34,014 nt of DNA from positions 1 to 34,014 of the forward strand of contig CAZQEU010000010.1 in the NCBI GenBank assembly GCA_964592335.1. Direction: 5' to 3'. Every line of letters starts with the position of its first letter. Position 1 is the stretch's first letter. A program made the translations under genes and the position numbers. Positions 33,672-34,014 of the stretch are shown here, in pieces. The stretch comes from CAZKUB01 sp964592335 (lineage in GTDB: Archaea > Thermoplasmatota > E2 > DHVEG-1). Below the pieces are notes generated by a model. That model saw only the letters and a list, made by a program, of their open reading frames with translations. It did no database searches and was not told the DNA's origin.

Positions 33672-33741
33672 AAAATTTTTACCTCCAACAGATGAATGTT
33701 TATTAAAGCATTTAAGGTTTTTCCCTGTTGCACTCCTATAA

Positions 33742-34014
33742 CTAGTCTGAAATACCGCTTTCATTGATGGTAAACACTGCTTCACCCTCTGGAAGATGAG
33801 GTGAATCTATGAGCCTTGCAATTCTTTTTGGACCCTTGCTTTTACGTAGATATATCCTAAATGTTGCTGTATGACCTACTATGTGTCCTCCTATAGGCCG
33901 GGTTGGATCGCCAAAGAAAGCATCTGGTTTAGAGCTTACCTGATTTGTGACACATACAACACCGTTGAAAAGATCACTCCAGCGCAGGAGATCATGCATA
34001 TGTTTGTTTAGTTT
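33742..34014 (-). CDS. radA: DNA repair and recombination protein RadA, C-terminal part
   Basis: The last 90 residues of archaeal RadA, the Rad51/RecA homologue that forms filaments on single-stranded DNA. The diagnostic text is KLNKHMHDLLR, VVCVTNQV, PDAFFGDPTRPIGGH, ATFRIYLRKSKG and DSPHLPEGEAVF. The frame remains open through the window edge at 34014, so the ATPase core and N-terminal domain lie outside. W in DLLRWSDLFNG and the SD ending are minor local differences from the usual sequence. Confidence 0.95.
   Translation of the reverse strand, partial: KLNKHMHDLLRWSDLFNGVVCVTNQVSSKPDAFFGDPTRPIGGHIVGHTATFRIYLRKSKGPKRIARLIDSPHLPEGEAVFTINESGISD

Overview
The window is AT-rich archaeal chromosome (about 30% G+C by eye), most likely from an uncultured euryarchaeon of the Thermoplasmatota type. 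The archaeal assignment rests on the gene content: the C-terminus of RadA recombinase, archaeal-type RNase Z, a Trm-G10-like THUMP tRNA methyltransferase, an AK6/Fap7-type kinase, an archaetidylinositol-phosphate-synthase-like enzyme, a COG1340-type coiled-coil protein, KaiC-like ATPases and a surface protein ending in a PGF-CTERM archaeosortase signal. Archaeal TATA boxes lie 25-30 bases upstream of many starts, several of them apparently leaderless. The phylum is an inference. A run of exactly 100 N at 29766-29865 shows that this is a scaffolded draft or metagenome assembly. I found no tRNA, rRNA, CRISPR array, insertion sequence or gene-free stretch over 300 bases.

Layout. 1-3.9 kb: two tandem UbiA-type prenyltransferase paralogues face a KaiC-like ATPase / V4R-domain pair. 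4.1-9.1 kb: a thiol-redox island. It holds a glutaredoxin-like protein behind a long leader dyad, a cysteine-rich HTH regulator, then a tight operon (thioredoxin, TlpA-like lipoprotein, PGF-CTERM protein, NapH-like membrane iron-sulfur protein, membrane thioredoxin with two CxxC motifs), and a convergent surface thioredoxin with an Ig-like tail. 9.1-14.4 kb: a coiled-coil protein and two large membrane or surface proteins with Ig-like domains. 14.5-16.2 kb: a CBS-domain protein translationally coupled to a CPA2 cation/proton antiporter. 16.2-24.8 kb: densely packed housekeeping genes (tRNA G10 methylase, RNase Z, dCMP deaminase, HTH regulator, M24 peptidase, serine hydroxymethyltransferase, AK6 kinase, CDP-alcohol transferase, HflX) plus an easily missed 35-residue membrane protein. 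24.9-26.7 kb: a secreted beta-helix protein behind a leader stem-loop and an acidic protein with repeated short motifs. 26.7-29.5 kb: a VOC protein, 2-amino-3-ketobutyrate CoA ligase and divergent threonine aldolase. 29.5-34 kb: a small membrane protein, a DUF4139 protein cut by the gap, convergent msrA/msrB, an ATP-NAD-kinase-like protein, a 61-residue conserved archaeal protein and the radA 3' end.

The most interesting region is the redox island. Its contents suggest an extracytoplasmic thiol relay in which a polyferredoxin-type membrane protein, rather than a DsbD/CcdA-type transporter, passes electrons to membrane and lipoprotein thioredoxins. A cysteine-rich regulator shares its promoter region. 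This is a hypothesis from gene order and motifs, not a demonstrated pathway.
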